NCBI RefSeq assembly: GCF_029227915.1
Contig: NC_079886.1
Location: 13,321,001 to 13,385,000, forward strand
Source: Hydractinia symbiolongicarpus
Lineage: Eukaryota > Cnidaria > Hydrozoa > Anthoathecata > Hydractiniidae
Direction: 5' to 3'
Length of the DNA stretch: 64,000 nt
The notes under the pieces are model-generated. The model was given only the letters and a program-made list of their open reading frames with translations. It had not been told where the DNA came from and did no database searches. The position numbers and the translations under genes were made by a program. This document shows, in pieces, positions 23,895-36,959 of this stretch; position 1 is the first letter of the stretch, and the number at the start of each line of letters is the position of its first letter.

Positions 23895-26800
23895 CTACTT
23901 CTGTGTGGTAAATAATTTTTGATTTCGGAGTGAAGAACTTGAAACTGAAGGCGGAATTAAATCATCAGAAATATCTTGATCATGTTCCAAGACACTTTGT
24001 GGAATCACCCGCTTAACTTTTTCTGACAAAGTTTTATCTCTCAAAGTTTCCAATTCCGCAGCTAAATTTTCAGAACTGTGACATATGGATGGAATCTTGT
24101 CGTAAATCTTTAGTAGTGGCAAACCTTGTAGTCGTTCAAAGTCTTTTTCCATACTCCTAATCATATCCTTTGTTACCAATTTCTCTCTGATGTTGTCTGC
24201 AAAAATTAGGGTTTTTTTTTTCATCTATTTCTGCATCGCTCCACTTGCGTCTCGGACTTGCTGAGGAATATTAAACACTATTGGGCTGTGATTCAGGAAC
24301 AGCAGTAGGTGGGCGTTCTGGCGCGACAGAAGGTGGACATTCTTTTTCTGGGTATATTGATCAAAGCGCAAGAGATTTCCAACATGTTTTGCTCCTTGTG
24401 CGCTACTGATCTCTTGTCGTCTCACATCGTAATACTTTTTTGGGGTATTCTCTGAATGTAATAGTAAGTCTGTCACATCCTTTGATACTTCAGGATGATG
24501 TTCCAGTACTTCAGTTGAAGAAGGCTTGCGAGGTTTTGTAGTTGATACATTTCGGGTTGGCGGATTCGAATTTTCATAAATACCATTCGTGAATTCGTGT
24601 TTCCGAACAGATACGACTTTGACCACTTCTTCACTCGATTCTAAACGATAATTGAGATTTTTTCAAACATGCAGATTGCACTAATTAATTCCGTGCAATC
24701 GCACCAAAGAGTTCAAGCTTAAACTACACGAATTCTTAAAGAAATCAAATCAAGTTGTAAGCAATCTACTTCAGTCAATGAATAAGGGAGGAAAACGCAA
24801 GCCATGTGTTATAATATGTGTTATATTCTTAATACATACCAATAATGTACCTTCATTTGTAAAATATCATCCGCCGGAAAATTCATTAACATTAAAATTC
24901 ATTCGGTCCGGGGTTTTTCGAACATACTATGACCGCCGTACCTCAATAACTTTTCGTAGGATTGTTCATATTGAATCAAACTTGGCACACATATAGCACG
25001 TCATAAAAGGAACAAAATGGCGTCAATAAATTTTTGCTTGCGTCAGCACATTTTCTGTGACGTCATCAGAAGATTGAAAATTGTTAAAAATGCCATTATC
25101 TGCTTAAATATAATTACTTTTGTTCTAGAGCGAATTTTAACATTCTGTTTGAAGTTTCTGAAAGCTAAATAAAAGTTATTTAACATATCTTCCGGTTTTT
25201 ACATGGATCGGATAAAAAATTGCCAAAAATTGCCCGAAAATCCGTTTTTTTCCGATTTTCGGGTAAAATCCGACAAAATCGGGAAATCGGATTAGTCACG
25301 TGTCCAAATTATTTAAAATGATTCTTCTTGATGAAACAAAGTTGTGTTGCAAGTTTCAAGTTCTAAGGATAATCCTAACAGGAGTTTATTATATTTTCCC
25401 CATTATAAGGATTTCATAGAGATTTTTAGGGGGAGTTTCGAGTGATGGCAAATATCAAAGCCTCTGAAAGATATGGGACCTAAAAATTCCGCATGCAGGT
25501 GTCTAATAGATAAATGTTGAAACTCAGTAAGTATCATATCCATATAACAGCAATCAGGAGTTATTAAAAAAAAACCGTGAGGGGGGGGGAGGGGGCGGAA
25601 TCCGCCCCCCTCCCCATCCCGGACCAAATAGGGTTAAAGGAATATTATCATCAACTAAAAAATCATAGAAATGCATAAGGGATGTCAGATAACCTTAACA
25701 GTGCTTAATGGAGCAAATCGGATAAATCTTTAGTCTCCAAAGCACGCATCATTTTACGCACATCCTGTGCGGCTCCCTGTGCTATTCTTAAGTCTAACTT
25801 CCTACCGTCAACAGAAGAGGTAAATTTTGCATTTCTCAAGTAACTTTTCGTTGGACAATGCATTTTCAGTTTTATCACAGCTCTTACCATCTTCAGAGCT
25901 TGGAGATTCCTCTTTATCAAATCCGGGAGGCAAGTATATTGCTTCGCTTTTGTCCACTTCAAAGTCTGCAATGTTTGCATTGTATTCTTCTCGAAGGAGG
26001 TCCCTTCTGTTTTCTACCGTCTTTTTTTAATCGCCTCTGAGGTGGAGGGCACTATTACGATATCCAGTGTATTCGCTTGTGCCAGCTTTAATTTTGTGCA
26101 CAAATCTTAAATGTTTATCAAGGCGTTTCAAAACAGCAAAGCAACCAGCCACTGGACACTGTCTCTTTATGTGTTAGTCAGCACTGGTTTTCTTTGCTTA
26201 CTCCTGAGTTCGTTCTTTTTGCGAATAGGAGGAGCTTGACTCCATTTATATGTCTTCTGCTTTCATATAACGCGTTAACATTTCTAGCCTTTTCTGAAGA
26301 CCACAATCTTTGATTGGGCATTTTTTTTTGAAACGACGAGGTTTTTTGCAAGGTTCGGGTCCTAAATTAAATAAAAAGAAACTTGCACACAAGTAATATC
26401 GAACGTCTTTTACAAGAGTCAAATTTTGCAAATAACTTTAGTTGCCTTTTTCATAAATGTTCATTCCAAAGTGGATTTTTGTCGATTTTTTAAAAAGCAA
26501 CGTCGCCTGCGAATAAAGGAGCATCGAACTCGTTGTACTTTGCTGTATCGGAATCTTGCGAAAGATTTGAATTTTCGGGAGCATCCGGTCTGTTCTTGAT
26601 CGTAGAATTCGGTCTGTTCTCTGTCGTAGCACCTATGTAATTCGTATGAGAAGTATCTGGTCTTTTCTCCTGTGTAGTACTTGAGTCAACAACATTGTTT
26701 GTGCATAAAGCATCAATATCAAGTCCGTCTTCTACAGGAGCATTTGAATTGACATTAGTTGCACATGGAGAATCATCAATTTCTTCCTCGGTAGAAGTAT

Positions 26801-27993
26801 TTGAGTCGACTCCGTCTGCAATTCCTAACTCTTCGGTCTCTCCACCATACAATAACAACGCGTCAGCCTAAATAACAATTATCTGCATTCAGTTTTTTCT
26901 TGCAATTTCTAAGGATAATTTGTATAGCAAGCTTTTCAGCACGGTTAGAAAAGCTTCGTGCTAAAACTTTAAACTTTATGTAATAAATTTAAGAAGAGCA
27001 TTTTACCTCTTCGACAGTAATGTTTTTAATCTTGCTGAAGATTAATGCCAAGGCTTCAGGATACAAAACTTTCATGACGTAATCAAAGTACTAAAAAAAC
27101 ACATTATTTGTGGAGCCATCAACTCAACACAAAACAAACAATAATGTTCATGGATTACTTACTATGAATGATTTTGAACAAACATTTTAACGAGAAATGC
27201 AGCAACAACTTCATATTGCTCATCACTGAATCCAGAAAACCCAACACATATATTCAAAGAACCTAGTAATTGAGATAGACTTCATATATTATTTCTAAAC
27301 GATTAACATTTGCGTTATCTGACTTACTTTTTTCCCTTCCACGCTTTTTGCAACGTTCATGTCTTTCAGAAAACTTCTAAATTATATACAATATAATATC
27401 ATAAATATTTTACTGCAAATTATAACAAGAAAAAAGAAACTATAACAAGGCATAAAACCCACCTTTCCTGTAAAAATATCCAGAACGTCACTTTTAATCT
27501 CCAACAGCATAATCTTAGTTTCCTTAATGGATATAATAGAAGCATCTGGCGGTGTTATAAAAATGCTAAATACGCAACCAAAAGTATGAATGAGAAAACT
27601 TTATCTTCTTGGAATTCGTTAATGTAAGGGCCTTTATAACTTACTCATTATTTACATTGTGATTAGACAAAGCTTCCTCTTGATTCTTCTTACGCTGAAA
27701 TAGTTTTTTAAATAAAGTTCATGAAATGGAACAAAAGGCTTTAACAGCCTAGGGGTATATAAAACATAAATCTCTGTAGACATGGCCGGTATCTGAGCTA
27801 TATTATTTGTAGAGTATTATTTTAGAGTATAGTAGAGTATACACGTCATATTTACAAACATACATCTTACATACTTCGATATTACATCAAAAATATTTGG
27901 TGTTTAATTACATACCAACTCGGATCTGGTTGAACGCACCTTTACAAATTCTATAACATAATTGGATAATAATACAGTACCATGGCTATCCTT
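23895..27993 (-). pseudogene. Crypton-like tyrosine recombinase gene, multi-exon, partly decayed
   Basis: At least eight small exons are visible on the - strand. Exon spans (start to end in gene direction): 27993-27916 (KDSHGTVLLSNYVIEF...), 27694-27645, 27565-27463 (IFITPPDASI...), 27376-27328, 27262-27163, 27090-27007 (YFDYVMKVLYPEALA...), 26867 to about 26490 (acidic, Ser/Thr/Asp-rich), and from 26361. Most have clean GT-AG borders and compatible phases. From 26361 on, two zinc-finger-like units appear (CPIKDCG and QCPVAGCFAVLKRLDKHL), then a core-binding-like helix region (IAQGAAQDVRKMMRALETKDL, 25705-25830). At 24225-24540 there is a recombinase C-terminus with HHPEVSKDVTDLLLHSENTPKKYYDV: the H..LLLHS..T..KYY pattern carries the catalytic His and Tyr. 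The catalytic core between 24640 and 25700 is missing, partly replaced by a MITE. Frameshifts at 26250 and the phase clash between exons 5 and 6 argue for decay. Crypton assignment is by motif only. Confidence 0.65.
24886..25637. mobile_element. TTAACCC-type MITE, copy 2
   Basis: The right end ...GGACCAAATAGGGTTAA (25637) is the reverse complement of TTAACCCTATTTGGTCC. The left end shows TTAA followed by CGGTCCGGGG near 24905. The body matches copy 1 at 15284. It carries an internal GC-rich palindrome (GGGGGCGGA-A-TCCGCCCCC near 25586-25606). It lies within the span of the recombinase gene, between its core-binding and C-terminal pieces. Confidence 0.75.
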
Positions 27994-28004
27994 CTAGATT
28001 ATCG

Positions 28005-28360
28005 ACCGCTGCATTAACACATTTCTTCAAATCATATTAACTGTTTCTAAGCATGAACTTATTATTGTATTGCCTTTTCTAGGGAATGTATCACTGAGGC
28101 TTTGGACTCGTTTAGAAAAAAAATTCTTAAAGCATTTACCATCTCGTAAAGTTAGGTCATATTTTCTTCAGGTTCGAGAATTGGCGATTTAGGTTCTACG
28201 TTCAAAAGTCGTATATAAATTTAAGTGCGATAGCTGCAATGCTCAATTAAAAATAGTTCCTGATACAAAAAATAAAAAATTTTGCGAATGACTATTTTTT
28301 AAGATTCCTGCTCATTTTAAAAAACCAACGATATTTATAAAAAAATAACCTATAAAGATA
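28005..28360. other. Spacer, nothing recognised
   Basis: Short AT-rich stretch between the recombinase gene (- strand) and the Helentron-like gene (+ strand). Earlier exons of the recombinase gene could lie here, but I could not identify one. Confidence 0.4.
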
Positions 28361-28639
28361 TCAAATGTACTTTATATGTAAAACTATTGATTCTTATAGT
28401 CGGGGTACAGTTGGCACATTAGCAGAGGATGGAAGTTTAGTGCTTTTGTCTTTTAAATCACTTACCGATGTACAGAAGCACATTAAGTGTCAATATTTAA
28501 AATTTGCTGATGATTTTGCAAATGTGCAGTTTAAAATACTGTATATCAAAGTTATAGAATCCAGAAATTGTTCAGAAATTTTATCTTCTGTAACGAAAAA
28601 CAGAATTTCATTTCATAAACCTTGTAATCGTAGCTAATA

Positions 28640-28844
28640 CAATACCAGGAAATGTGAAAAAATGTTTTAAACTTGCAGCAATTATAGGAACACATCAGCA
28701 TGAACAAAAAAACAAAGCACAATGTGAAAAGCGGGCAAAAATTTTTGGAGCACCTTACCCTGAGCGAATTAAAAATGACAAATGTGAAAAGCGTGCTAGT
28801 ATTGCAGAAAGACGTGAGCATGAAGAGATAAAAATGAAAAAGGT
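28640..28844 (+). pseudogene. Possible 5' exon of the Helentron-like gene
   Basis: An open frame on + containing CEKRAKIFGAPYPERIKND and a second CEKRASIAERREHEE ends at AAAAAG followed by GTGAGTAAG, a good splice donor. An acceptor (GGTTGTTTAG) precedes the next recognisable block at 29037. The Lys/Arg/Glu-rich content resembles basic N-termini of Helitron-type proteins, but I do not recognise a defined domain. Confidence 0.4.
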
Positions 28845-29036
28845 GAGTAAGTTTTGCTACTGTTGTTGGTACTGGCATGCATGAAATTATACTTAAGAGG
28901 ATGCGAGATAGATGCGAATAGTTTTAAGTCCTGATGGAAAGTCTTACATTTTCGCACTTGTCATAATAAGATAAAAAAAGTCAGAAATCCGTGCACAAGT
29001 TATTGACTTGATATTTATTTTTTTCCTGGTTGTTTA

Positions 29037-32000
29037 GAAAATTTAAACAGACTTGAAAATGTGTTAATATCCAGAAGAATTCTATTTAAAAGCTTACCAT
29101 TTTGCCTAAAGGACAAATATATGTTCCAATAGACTAGCATTGCCTCAAGGAATTGATGGTGATGGTAATGTAATGTTAAAGTTAAAGCTCAAGTTAACTT
29201 ATAGAGGACACGTTTTTACTTTGAAGCTGTTTCACCTGGAAAAGTTCAGGCAGCACTGCAATACTCAAAAACAAATAACTCTCTGTACCAAGATATTGCT
29301 ATTAATATAGCTCAGATACCGGCCAATATGTTATCTCTAGCTGAACCTGTTGAAATGCCAATTGAAATACAGTCGGAAAATCATATTCCTGAAATTGTCG
29401 AAAACGTGTAATTGAAGACTTTTGTAACCCATTAATTGAGTTTAGGGTTGGTTCTTTAGAAAGCGTTCTTTTATCTAATGTTCCACAACCTAAATAGGCA
29501 GTAGTTGCACCAGGGGAAACTTTGACACCTCTATCACTTTTCATGAATAAAAAATGTGGGGAATTTTCTCATCCATTTCTCCTTACTAAAAAATTTGGAT
29601 ACAGAGCTGACTGCAGTATTAACTTAAATCCAGTGAAGTATTTTCATCAACGCTTGCTAAACTATAAACAGAATTTTCCTACAGACTTAATTACATTTTT
29701 TATGCTCTTTCAGTCATGGTATGTCTGAATCTAAACAACAGCCAAGTTATTATAGCAATAAAAAGGTCATTTCCAGTCGTTGCCAATCATAACTTTCTGT
29801 TACAAAATCCAAAAAAAAAATCATTTATTGCAAAAGACGAAGCTTTTAATTTCATAAATACAATTAAAGGAACTCCAGTTTACTAGAAAAAGTTTCTCTC
29901 CGAGGTTTACGCCATTGTTAAGCAACTTGGTTTGCCCACTTTCTTTATAACGTTAAGTTGTGAAGATTTAATGTGGAATAAATTGATTTCAATAATTTCA
30001 AAACTAAAATGTGAAAATATTTTAGAGGAAAACATTGATGAAAATGACCTATTTTGAGCGATGCAGTTATTTAAATTTTAATCCAGTGTTGCTTGCAAGA
30101 CACTTTCGATACAGAGGTAAATCATTTTTCAAAGTAATTTTGATTAATGGGCCTCTTGGCAATGTTAACTATTATGCGATTCGTGTTAAATTTCAGTTTC
30201 CTGTTCGTCCTCATATTCATTCTTTTTTATAGGTTTTAAATGCCTCAGTATTAAGTGAAAGAAATGATGGTGAATATATTTCGTTTTTTAATTCTGTCAT
30301 TAGGGCATATGTTCCAGGTAGTGATTTAAATCCTGAGCTCTATAAACTGGTAACTACATATCAAATTTATTCCAATTCTAAGTCATGCTGAAAATATAGA
30401 AATAAAAGTTGTAGATACCATTTTGGACGTTTATTCAGTGATCGTACCTTTATTGCTACTCCACTATCAATCAATATACTATTAAATAAAAAAAACTCTT
30501 GAATAGCGCAAGTTGCTGCTTGCCGTGGTTAAAGAATACATTGATGAAAACTTAGACCATCGAAAAGAAGCATCTTAAATTCAAGTCCCATCAATAAAAA
30601 AGATTCTTTAAGAAGAAGATTTATGAAGATGACTATTATGAGGCTCTTTCTATCTCTGATCTCTAAGGTTTAGCAGCTTGGAAAGCAAATATAGATTTGC
30701 AACCTGTTTTTAATCATGACAAGGCTGTTACATACATGTGTGCCTATTTTTCAAATTCTGAAGATGAGACCCGAGGCTATGAAGCAGTCAGCAAAAGAAG
30801 CTTTCATTTCAAATAATGCGGCTATAAAAAAAATGAGAGCAATTGCCAGAGCATATGCTTATAAAAGAAAATGTTCGGTTCAGGAAGCTGTTTATATTTT
30901 AATGCCTGAGTTGTAGCTTAGAAAAACATTTCCATGTGTAATTTTTGCTAATAGTAATCTTCCTGAGAATCGTTTTAGAATATGTCGCAGCAAGGAAGAA
31001 ATTGTTGAGTGACCCGAAGACAGTGTTGATATTTTTAAACGTAACATGATAGATCGTTACACAGATAAACCAAATGCTACAGTTTTACGGTGGAAAGTAT
31101 AATATTGTGGATAGCTTTGCTATGTAGAATTTATAGCACATTGTTACTTGCCTGCGAAAGATAATGTTGTAAACGATAATTAGGCAGCTGTTTACAGGAT
31201 ACTGTTTGAAGCTGAGAATACCAGCTGTAACTACCCCCGAAATATCCCTTTAATGAACTCAAAGGAAATTTAAAATGTCGCGAGCTTAAAGCAGTATCTG
31301 CGTTATTATTGAGAGATACGCATATCATTTGCTTCTTATGTTTTATCCTTTTCGTAATGAAAATGATCTTAAATGTTCGACTTCCGTAATATATTTGGAC
31401 AAGCTCAATCAACTCGGTGTTATTGATAATGTCAATAGAAACAAACAATTTTTTGAACCTTGTGCAAATTTAGTTAAGAAAGCATTAATAAATTTGCGTT
31501 CAAATTTATCTTCAAAACAGGATCAATTTGCTGATCAAGAAAATGATAAAGTGGCACAATGGATGAAAACCCTCATAATTCTGAATCAGAAGATCCAGTT
31601 GGGGATGCTGTGATATTAGATAATGTTTTCTGTTCTTGCTCGTTGCCCACTGGTCATTATTACTGAAGTTAAATACAAAAATTAGATCACTTAATAAAAA
31701 TCAACGACAATGTTTTGAGGTAATTTATAATTGGGCAAAAAGATTTACTAAAAATCTGTCGGCTGTTCAAACTATTGAGATTTCTCCATTGGATGTGTTT
31801 TTACGTAGAGCCGCTGGAACACGTAAATTACAGTTAATAAAAACTGTTTATCACGCTTTGACTAAAATCCTATTATACAACTCAAAAAATTGTAAGATAT
31901 TATTACTTGCTCCAACAGGTGTAGCTGCTGTTAAAATTAATGGAACTACTATTCATTCTGCTCTTGGCATTCCAGTTGGTAGAATTGGAAAAAATTTACT

Positions 32001-33450
32001 TAGACTCAATGATGAAAAGGGATCTGCATTGCGAAATGTGCACATTATCTGTGCAAATTGCGAGCCATTATCATTATCGTTATCTCTACGTTCCTACTTT
32101 TTTTTCACTTACGGTTAAATGAAATATTCGGGTTTTTAATGATGTTCCATTTGCTGGTATAACTGTGATAGCAGTAGGTGACTTTTATCCACTGACTCTG
32201 AGTACAATGATTTGTGGCAAAATTTAGCACATTTGTGGAATCTTTTTAAGATGGTTGAACTTCATCAAAATATGCGCCAAAGGGGACTACCTCAACTGAA
32301 GAAGAAGATGAGAAACTACTAAAATCTCGCTTTGTTACACAAAGCAATATAACTTAACAGTTAATATTGACATTGCGGACAACTTAATACAATTACACAT
32401 ATATATTTGATGCCACTGGTTTTTGTAATAATATTTCTATAAAATTTGATGACTATCAAGCTGGCCAAAAAAAAATGCAAAACAATCCTTCCGCAAGGCA
32501 ACACAGATGGGTTCTTATTGAAAAAACAGAGGCAAATATTATAATAAGGACTAATAAAGATAGTTCTGCAATTATAAAGGGAATAAAGTTCCCCTTGATG
32601 TAAGCTTGCGTTTGTACGGTCAATAAAGTGCAAGGTTTAAGTCTTGAGGCAGTTATTAGTTTTTTGTTATTAAAATTTAAAAAAAAATTAACAATGGTCA
32701 AATGTATGTAGCTTTAAGTAGAGTTACTTCCTTGAATGGACATATTAACAGGTGAATTCAAACCATCTGCTATTAAAGCTGATGCTGAAACATCATGTGA
32801 ATATGATCGCATGAGAAGAGAAGCTGACTCCAACCATTACATAAAGTTTATAATTCCGAAACTTGACAATTACGTTATTAAATACAAGGTCCCTAAACAG
32901 ACATGCTGTAGATATTTTTCATGATCAATTTTTGATAAACTCTGACATATTGTGTCTCACTAAAACTCAACTTTTACCAGAACAAAGTACAGATGGTGTT
33001 TCTGATATTTTAAGTAATTTTCATATGTTACGTAACAAATCCATTGATAAGTTTCAAAGTATTTCTTTTTGCCATGATCTTAATGCTGAAGTTAATTTTT
33101 ACCAAAGCACTGGTATTTGAAGAATTAAAAAAATCATCTTTCTCACTCAATCTATTCAAGTTAGTGTTATGCAGAAAAAACACATCTTGTTTGTCTTCTT
33201 TTTCTAATTCTGTAAAGCGTTAACTGATACTGTTCAATTATCATCAATTTAAATTAATGGGCGACTTTAATATTAATGCCCAAGGTCACACACGCCCAAG
33301 TGCATTGTCACATTGTCGAATTTTACCAGATAGTACAAGAACCAACTCATCTTGGTGGAGCAACAGTTAACCATGTATATGTCATAAAAAGGAATTGCTC
33401 AATAATTTTGAACATTTTGTATAATGTGTATACTTTTCTGACCAAGATGC
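29037..33450 (+). pseudogene. Helentron-like Rep, helicase and endonuclease gene, heavily decayed
   Basis: Broken frames, all on +, follow the order of a Helitron-superfamily protein with a C-terminal endonuclease. 29037-29400: NLNRLENVLISRRILF and LYQDIAINIAQIPANMLSLA. 29440-29730: FRVGSLESVLLSNVPQP and FGYRADCSINLNPVKYF. The Rep nuclease follows, with an HUH-type motif RPHIHSF near 30215 and AVTYMCAYFSNSEDE near 30722. The helicase begins SLNKNQRQCFEVIYNWAKRF (31695). Its Walker A is FLRRAAGTRKLQLIKT, where the family has GGAGCGKS, so the P-loop is dead. LLLAPTGVAAVKINGTTIHS (31900) and NKVQGLSLEAVISF (32615) follow. LLNTRSLNRHAVDIF at 32869 then begins an EEP-type endonuclease-like piece. 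This fusion defines Helentrons in the literature. Dozens of stops and indels make it inactive. I did not find its ends. Confidence 0.8.
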
Positions 33451-35130
33451 CATCAAAATTCAGTTAAAAAAACCCAACATAAAACAGTAATTATAGGTTG
33501 GGTTTATAAATGGATAGAAACATGGGCTATTATGTATAGAACAAATTGAAAATTCAGTTTTCTTCTGCATGGCTTTGATACTGCTCCAACATTGTGTCTT
33601 TGTTATATATTTATACATGTTTTAGATTAACTTCTAGCAGTTATGTATAAGTGATTTTAATTATGACTTAAGTTTAATGACACTTAAAAAAAAAGTTTAA
33701 AGAAGTTCTGAATTGAAACAAAGGGATTAACGAAATAACAGTCATGGACTGGAGACCGCTAAGACATTTTTTAAACTTACTGTTATAATAGTTTAAAACA
33801 TGTATTGAAGACATGGGGTAGCAACGAGTCATAACCTAATATTAAACATATTAACACGCAACTAATGGACTCAGAATCGCAGCGAGTGATATACCATAAA
33901 TGTACGATCCATGCCGTTACTTTACTTTCTCTCGATACACCACTTCAAGTGAATGGTATGTGAATGATGCTGAATCTTAGACAAATACATCAAAGTTAAT
34001 AAAAACAGTATTCAGTATTTTTTAAAACTATTTGCTCCAGCTAAGTGAGGCAACGGTATATTAAAACTGTAAATCTCATAATTTAAAAGAACTATAGATT
34101 CTGGGCAAATTACATTGTAAACTGTTATTAGGATTGTCATGCAACTTTTCTACGTAATGTTATCTTTCCACGTTTAACGTCTCCCGTTCTAACTTATGTA
34201 TTATTGTAATTTCGTGAAATTGTATAAAGCTTAACTCTCTGTCTAGCCAGAGACCTGAAGCCAGCGGGACAAACAGAGTTCGAGACAGAAGACCCCGACT
34301 TTTGCGCGTCATAATCGTTTTTTTTTTGTTTTTTTTTTACAAAATTGTTTTCAACAAGTTGTTTTGGGAACAACTGTAACTACATAAATTAGGCACACTC
34401 TATGTTACTGCGATGTTACTTTTTCTCTTTTATTAATCGATGCAACCTTTGAAACCCTTTCATTCTCTTCCTCCGGTTCTATTGACTACCTGGACCCCGA
34501 CACCTCTCCCGCAGCAGCAACTACCGTTAGCGCATTATCGTAATAAGTTTTACCAGCCGCTGATTTATTTAATGCGGGATTTTTTTTAAGACAGCTTGTA
34601 AATAGTGTGCTGAAAGATTGTATTTTCGTTCATGTGGTCAAGAAAAGAATTGCCAGAAAACATTTATTTGGCTATTATTGTTTTGTGCATAAGTGACCTT
34701 TTTTCTCTTTTTATAACTGCATATATTAATGTAAAAAGAGCTTTTATTCATTTACAACAGTGTAACTTCTCTTTTTCACATTTTTATTTTCTCATGTCAT
34801 CTCATCAATTCTACACAAACTCAGAAATAATCAAGTTAAAAAGTATTATTTATTAAACGTAGTAATGCTCAGCAAAGTTATAAAGCTTTTTGCTGATTTA
34901 GAATTTAACCTCGCAAAAATCTTTTATTAAAATTTTTGTGTAAACTTTTGTCGAAGAGAACAAATAGATCAAAGTAGAAGACTCTTATTGATTTATGTTT
35001 TATGTGTTTTAAACCTTCGTTGTTTAAAAGTTTTAAAGTCGTTTCAGAAGCGTTGTTTGACCCGGCTATAAGAAATTGGTCTAACTTTGGTCTCCCGCGG
35101 TTCCGAGGTACCCAGGCGGGAGGTGACGTA
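33451..35130. other. Spacer, nothing recognised
   Basis: No supported gene. Around 34230-34330 there is a GC-richer patch ending in a poly-T run, which might be a worn element end, but I could not pair it. Confidence 0.4.
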
Positions 35131-35248
35131 AGTTATTTCTGTCAGGGTATTTCCGTTGTGATGTATCGTCAATAAATTTGAAAAATTAAACATAACGTTT
35201 TTGGCAACTAAGGGAAAATGAACAAATGCGATACTCCTGTTGCAAAAA

Positions 35249-35590
35249 CTAGTCGTAAGCCTGTAGAAAAATCAACTTTGCCGGAAGAACAATAAAGTAA
35301 TATAGGTGGTTTAAGGCTTTGGATGACGTCAGCAATGCATATACAGTAAATAGTTTTTAACATTTTTTACCCGTTGCGTCTATTGTATAGAACTTGAGAT
35401 TCTGATCAAGAAAATGTGTAGGATTGGTACTCACAACAAACGGTTCAGAAGATATAACAATTTAAAAACTTCGCTGACATCAGCAGACTAACCAAAGTAC
35501 AGTACCTGGTAAACCCGAAATATGCGGATTGACCCAGGTTTACGAAATTACTCCTATTTTGGTCCCAGTACTAAGTGCCCTCTCCCCGAT
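35249..35590 (-). mobile_element. Degraded CTAG-family Helitron copy
   Basis: Begins (on +) CTAGTCGTAAGCCTGTAGAA, a worn form of the family's reverse-complemented 3' end CTAGTCGATAAGGCCCGTGG. It continues with GGATGACGTCAGCAATGCAT and ends near TTTTGGTCCCAG. The sequence just before it (35130-35248) resembles the 5' region of a second copy, so it may be the remains of another head-to-tail pair. Confidence 0.65.
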
Positions 35591-35599
35591 GTGTGATGC

Positions 35600-36950
35600 A
35601 GTTTACCCCTTACGAAGTATTTAACCCGGAGACGTCAGCTACAGCAACAATCAACAATACCTATCGTTGCGAGATCTTTAGAATGAGTATTACTTATTAC
35701 TAGATCTCATTTGTTTTTTTAAAGAAACCTGAAAACCTGCAGTATTCATTAATAAAAAATAGGTTTCTGTTTATGAAAAAAAAAATGAAAAGATGAAAAA
35801 TAGGTTCACTGCCACAACATATTTGTCCAGCATACAATACCCTGCATACATAGCTAGCTATATACTCAAGTTTTGACTGTTCGCCGTTACGGAAAGATTG
35901 GAAAATAGTCAAAAAGACTCGTATAGTTAAGCTACCTACATAAATAAAGTGTACAAACAATTATGCCTCTGCAGCGCTGACGTGGTACTAGATGGCTCAA
36001 AATTTTAAAATCAATGTTATATCAACATGTGACCATCCCCAATAAGCAGATATCAGAGAGTGTTCTTTGTTCTTTAAATCTTATTGTGGGTACCTCAAAA
36101 TTCTGCATATTCAATTAAAAAAAATGTTCAAAACTTTCTCTTATTTTACTTGTACTACTCATGACATTTCTTTGCATCGTCTTCAGTTTCAAGTCATGAT
36201 TTCTTAACCACCGGTGAAGTTCAGGTACGTCGCTTTTACAATAGCCAATACTGTGGACAACGTCGCGGAGCTCTTGGGTAATTTTGATAAGATATGGTTC
36301 TGCTTCATACTTTTCAGATTTTGGCTGCTGATATCAGTATATTTTAACCCTTAACAGCCACTTCCCGTATATATATGTAGAATTGTCTATAAGTTAAAGA
36401 AAAAGGAAAAGTATACTCTTTGTGGTAAATAAGTTTGTTGAGGTTGAAACGATCCTACTTCAAAACTCCTCAATTTCGAAAAGTCTACTCAGAAGTTCTC
36501 CAAACCCCTCCAAAATTCGTACTTTTTGAAGTTTTTCCTCAAATCCTTTTAACTTAGTCTTAGAACGAGGGAAAGATTTGATTACTTCACTGTAAGGTTG
36601 GGGTGTGCGTGCAATTCACTGAATGGTTTTAGCCAATAATAAATTGTTGTGGTGTAGAGTTTCTTATGTATGATGTACGCTCATAATAAAATCATACTCT
36701 TATTTGGCCATTCTGTCCTTTATCATTTATTGTTCCAATAAATCTGCTCTCAATTGAACTGAAACTACATTATTTTAAACATGTTATGTCTTCTGTAGTG
36801 AAAATAATGTTAAAAGCTAAAGATAAATTCAGTTATTAAAATATATGGTTGCAGAACGAATATTTTAAGCCTTGATTGCAAAAGTATTAACAAATGTAAG
36901 TATTGCAAGATGCTTTCAATATTTTCTTTTAATTTTAGTTCAAATAAAAA
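35600..36950. other. Spacer, nothing recognised
   Basis: No gene, repeat array or element end that I can support. Open frames are short. Confidence 0.4.
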
Positions 36951-36959
36951 TGACTTGTT

